Source: Synchiropus splendidus (Eukaryota; Chordata; Actinopteri; Syngnathiformes; Callionymidae). From it: DNA of 64,000 bases. Location of the stretch: contig NC_071351.1 in assembly GCF_027744825.2 (NCBI RefSeq), positions 15,637,001 through 15,701,000 of the forward strand. The letters run 5' to 3'. The notes under the pieces are model-generated. The model had not been told where the DNA came from. It was given only the letters and a program-made list of their open reading frames with translations, and made no database searches. Of the stretch, positions 61,250 to 64,000 are shown piece by piece. Position 1 is the first letter of the stretch. Every line of letters starts with the position of its first letter. A program made the translations under genes and the position numbers.

Positions 61250-64000
61250 CACTATAGCAGAAAGGGTTTTTCTAGTAGTTGCACATCAAATCTAAGCTGT
61301 CTGAAGTGTTTTTCGAAAGTTATCAACACTTGTGTTTGGCGTTCCGAAACCCACCTAATCTCAGGCTGAAAAGCGTTTCTGTGCATTGTGCCATGACATT
61401 TCAGGGAAGCTTCAGAACATGAAATTTTAACCTCCCACTATAGCAGAAAGGGTCTTTCTAGTAGTGGCACATCAAATCTAAGCTGTCTGAAGTTTTTTCG
61501 AAAGTTATCAACACTTTTTTGTTTGGCGTTCCGAAACCCACCTTATCTCAGGCTGAAAAGCGTTTTTGTGCATTGTGCCATAACTTTTCAGGGAAGCTTC
61601 AGAACATGAAATTTTAACCTCCCACTATAACAGAAAGGGTCTTTCTAGAAGTTGCACATCAAATCTAAGCTGTCTGAAGTGTTTTTCGAAAGTTATTAAG
61701 ACTTTTATGTTTGGCGTTCCGAAACCCACCTTATCTCAGGCTGAAAAGGGTTTTTTGTGCATTGTGCCATAACTTTTCAAGGAAGCTTCAGAACATGAAA
61801 TTTTAACCTCCCACTTTAGCAGAAAGGTTCTTTCTAGTAGTTGCACATAAAATCTAAGCTGTCTGAAGTGTTTTTCGAAAGTTATTAAGACTTTTATGTT
61901 TGGCTTTACGACACCCACCTTATCTCAGGCTGAAAAGCGTTTTTGTGCATTGTGCCATAACTTTTCAGGGAAGCTTCAGAACATGAAATTTGAACCTCCC
62001 ACTATAGCAGAAAGGGTCTTTCTAGTAGTTGCACATCAAATCTAAGCTGTCTGAAGTGTTTTTCGAAAGTTATGAACACTTTTATGTATGGCGTTCCGAA
62101 ACCCACCTTATCTCACGCTGAAATGCGTTTTTACGCATTGTGCCACAACTTTTCAGGGAAGCTTCAGAACATGAAATTTGAACCTCCCACTATAGCAGAA
62201 AGGGTCTTTCTAGTAGTTGCACATCAAATCTAAGCTGTCTGAAGTGTTTTTCGAAAGTTATCAACACTTTTATGTTTAGCGTTCCGAAACCCACCATATC
62301 TCAGGCTGAAAACCGTTTTTGTGCATTGTGCCATTACTTCTCAGGGAAGCATCAGAAGATGAAATTTTAACCTCCCACTATAGCAGAAAGGGTCTTTCTA
62401 GTAGTTGCACATCAAATCTAAGCTGTCTGAAGTGTTTTTCGGAAGTTATTAACACTTTTATGTTTTGCTTTCCGACACCCACCTTATCTCAGCCTGAAAA
62501 GCGTTTTTACGCATTGTGCCATAACTTTTCAGGGAAGCTTCAGAACATGAAATTTTTACCTCCCACTATAGCAGAAAGGGTCTTTCTAGTAGTTGCACAT
62601 CAAATCTAAGCTGTCTGAAGTGTTTTTAGAAAGTTATCAACACTTATGTTTGGCGTTCCGAAACCCACTTTATCTCAGGCTGAAAAGCGTTTTTGTGGAT
62701 TGTGCCATAACTTTTCAGGGAAGCTTCAGAACATGAAATTTTAACCTCCCACTATGGCAGAAAGGGTCTTTCTAGTAGTTGCACATCAAATCTAAGCTGT
62801 CTGAAGTGTTTTTCGAAAGTTATCAACACTTTTACGTTTGGCGTTCCTAAACCCACCTTATCTCAGGCTGAAAAGCGTTTTTGTGCATTGTGCCATAACT
62901 TTTCAGGGAAGCTTCAGAACATGAAATTTTAACCTCCCACTATGGCAGAAAGGGTCTTTCTCGTAGTTGCACATCGAATCTAAGCTGTCTGAAGTGTTTT
63001 TCGAAAGTTATCAACACTTTTATGTTTGGCGTTCTAAAAACCCACCTTATCTCAGGCTGAAAAGCGTTTTTGTGCATTGTGCCATAACTTTTCAGGGAAG
63101 CTTCAGAACATGAAATTTTAACCTCCCACTGTAGCAGAAAGGGTCTTTCTAGTAGTTGCACATCAAATCTAAGCAGTCTGAAGTGTTTTTCGAAAGTTAT
63201 CAACACGTTTATGTTTGGCGTTCCGAAACCCACCTTATCTCAGGCTGAAAAGCCTTTTTGTGCATTGTGCCATAACTTCTCAGGGAAGCTTCAGAACATG
63301 AAATTTTAACCTCCCACTATAGCAGAAAGGGTCTTTCTAGTAGTTGCACATCAAATCTAAGCTGTCTGAAGTGTTTTTCGAAAGTTATCAACACTTTTAT
63401 GTTTGGCGTTCCGAAACCCACCTTATCTCAGGCTGAAAAGCGTTTTTGTGCATTGTGCCATAACTTTTCAGGGAAGCTTCAGAACATGAAAGTTTAACCT
63501 CCCACTATAGCAGAAAGGGTTTTTCTAGTAGTTGCACATCAAATCTAAGCTGTCTGAAGTGTTTTTCGAAAGTTATCAACACTTGTGTTTGGCGTTCCGA
63601 AACCCACCTTATCTCAGGCTGAAAAGCGTTTCTGTGCATTGTGCCATGACATTTCAGGGAAGCTTCAGAACATGAAATTTTAACCTCCCACTATAGCAGA
63701 AAGGGTCTTTCTAGTAGTGGCACATCAAATCTAAGCTGTCTGAAGTTTTTTCGAAAGTTATCAACACTTTTTTGTTTGGCGTTCCGAAACCCACCTTATC
63801 TCAGGCTGAAAAGCGTTTTTGTGCATTGTGCCATAACTTTTCAGGGAAGCTTCAGAACATGAAATTTTAACCTCCCACTATAACAGAAAGGGTCTTTCTA
63901 GAAGTTGCACATCAAATCTAAGCTGTCTGAAGTGTTTTTCGAAAGTTATTAAGACTTTTATGTTTGGCGTTCCGAAACCCACCTTATCTCAGGCTGAAAA
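61250..64000 (-). repeat. About 2.25-kb (12-monomer) higher-order repeat at the window end
   Basis: CAACACTTGTGTTTGGCG, followed by CATTGTGCCATGACATTTC, then GAAGTTTTTTCGAAAG and ACTATAACAGAAAGG, occurs in the same order from about 61328 and again from about 63581. The second unit runs off the window. Confidence 0.75.

Larger units (their letters stand above)
35220..64000 (-). repeat. 188-bp satellite, subfamily B, reverse orientation, continues past the window
   Basis: About 153 monomers by division, all reading on the minus strand, with no orientation switch seen. Seen on the plus strand, subfamily B markers are GTTTTTCGAAAGTTATCAAC, GGCGTTCCGAAACCCACC, CTGAAAAGCGTTTTTGTGC (the ACGCGT palindrome of subfamily A is lost), CATAACTTTTCAGGGAAGCT and TGAAATTTTAACCTCCCAC. 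The HindIII site is kept. Monomers are more uniform than in the forward half, which suggests recent homogenisation. Spacing between rare shared variants is a multiple of about 188 bases. Confidence 0.93.

Noticed and set aside
8781..63233. Many 60-135-codon open frames on both strands in the satellite
   Set aside because: They are repeated translations of the 188-bp monomer. 188 is not a multiple of three, so the phase changes every unit and no long frame can form. The peptides recur with the array and have no independent gene signals.
7041..64000. CRISPR-like array
   Set aside because: The repeats are contiguous 188-bp monomers without unique spacers or cas genes, in a eukaryotic context.
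7041..64000. CENP-B box in the monomer
   Set aside because: I looked for the TTCG-N4-A-N2-CGGG core on both strands in representative monomers of both subfamilies and did not find it. A full scan of all monomers was not possible by eye.

Overview
The window looks like nuclear DNA of an animal, most likely a vertebrate. It holds the 3' part of an endogenous retrovirus with its own splice acceptors, two decayed tRNA genes with vertebrate-type sequence, and a very large satellite array. I cannot name the species.

Positions 1-4044 are the 3' coding part of a retrovirus-like element read on the + strand. They hold the end of an envelope-type membrane glycoprotein frame broken by one in-frame TAG, a 172-residue membrane-anchored protein, a 216-residue polytopic membrane protein, and one long open frame (2165-4021) cut by two in-frame TAG codons into three pieces. 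The last piece carries a Cys/His cluster and an acidic C-terminus. Splice-acceptor-like sites lie just before the first accessory ORF and before the long frame, as expected for retroviral accessory genes made from spliced mRNAs. A purine tract followed by TG at 4045 marks the likely start of the 3' LTR. The 5' LTR, gag, pol and the start of env lie outside the window, so the family (spumavirus-like, epsilonretrovirus-like or other) and the LTR 3' end are unresolved.

Positions 4045 to about 7040 are non-coding. They contain 42-bp enhancer-like repeats, inverted repeats, an AT-rich low-complexity tract, paired 17-bp repeats, a CpG-rich promoter-like block around 5680-5840, and two tRNA-derived sequences in convergent orientation: tRNA-Ser(UGA)-like at 6028-6108 (+) and tRNA-Asn(GUU)-like at 6506-6579 (-).

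Positions 7041-64000 are one satellite with a monomer of about 188 bp, roughly 300 copies by division. The array reads + from 7041 to 35219 and - from 35220 to the window end, making a giant imperfect palindrome. The two halves carry different sequence subfamilies, called A and B here. One inverted B-type monomer sits inside the A half at 9769-9986. Both halves show higher-order repeats and nested segmental duplications (4-, 5-, 7-, 9- and about 12-monomer units), typical of unequal exchange in centromeric or pericentromeric satellites. No protein-coding gene is supported beyond 4021; the many short reading frames in the satellite are by-products of the repeat.
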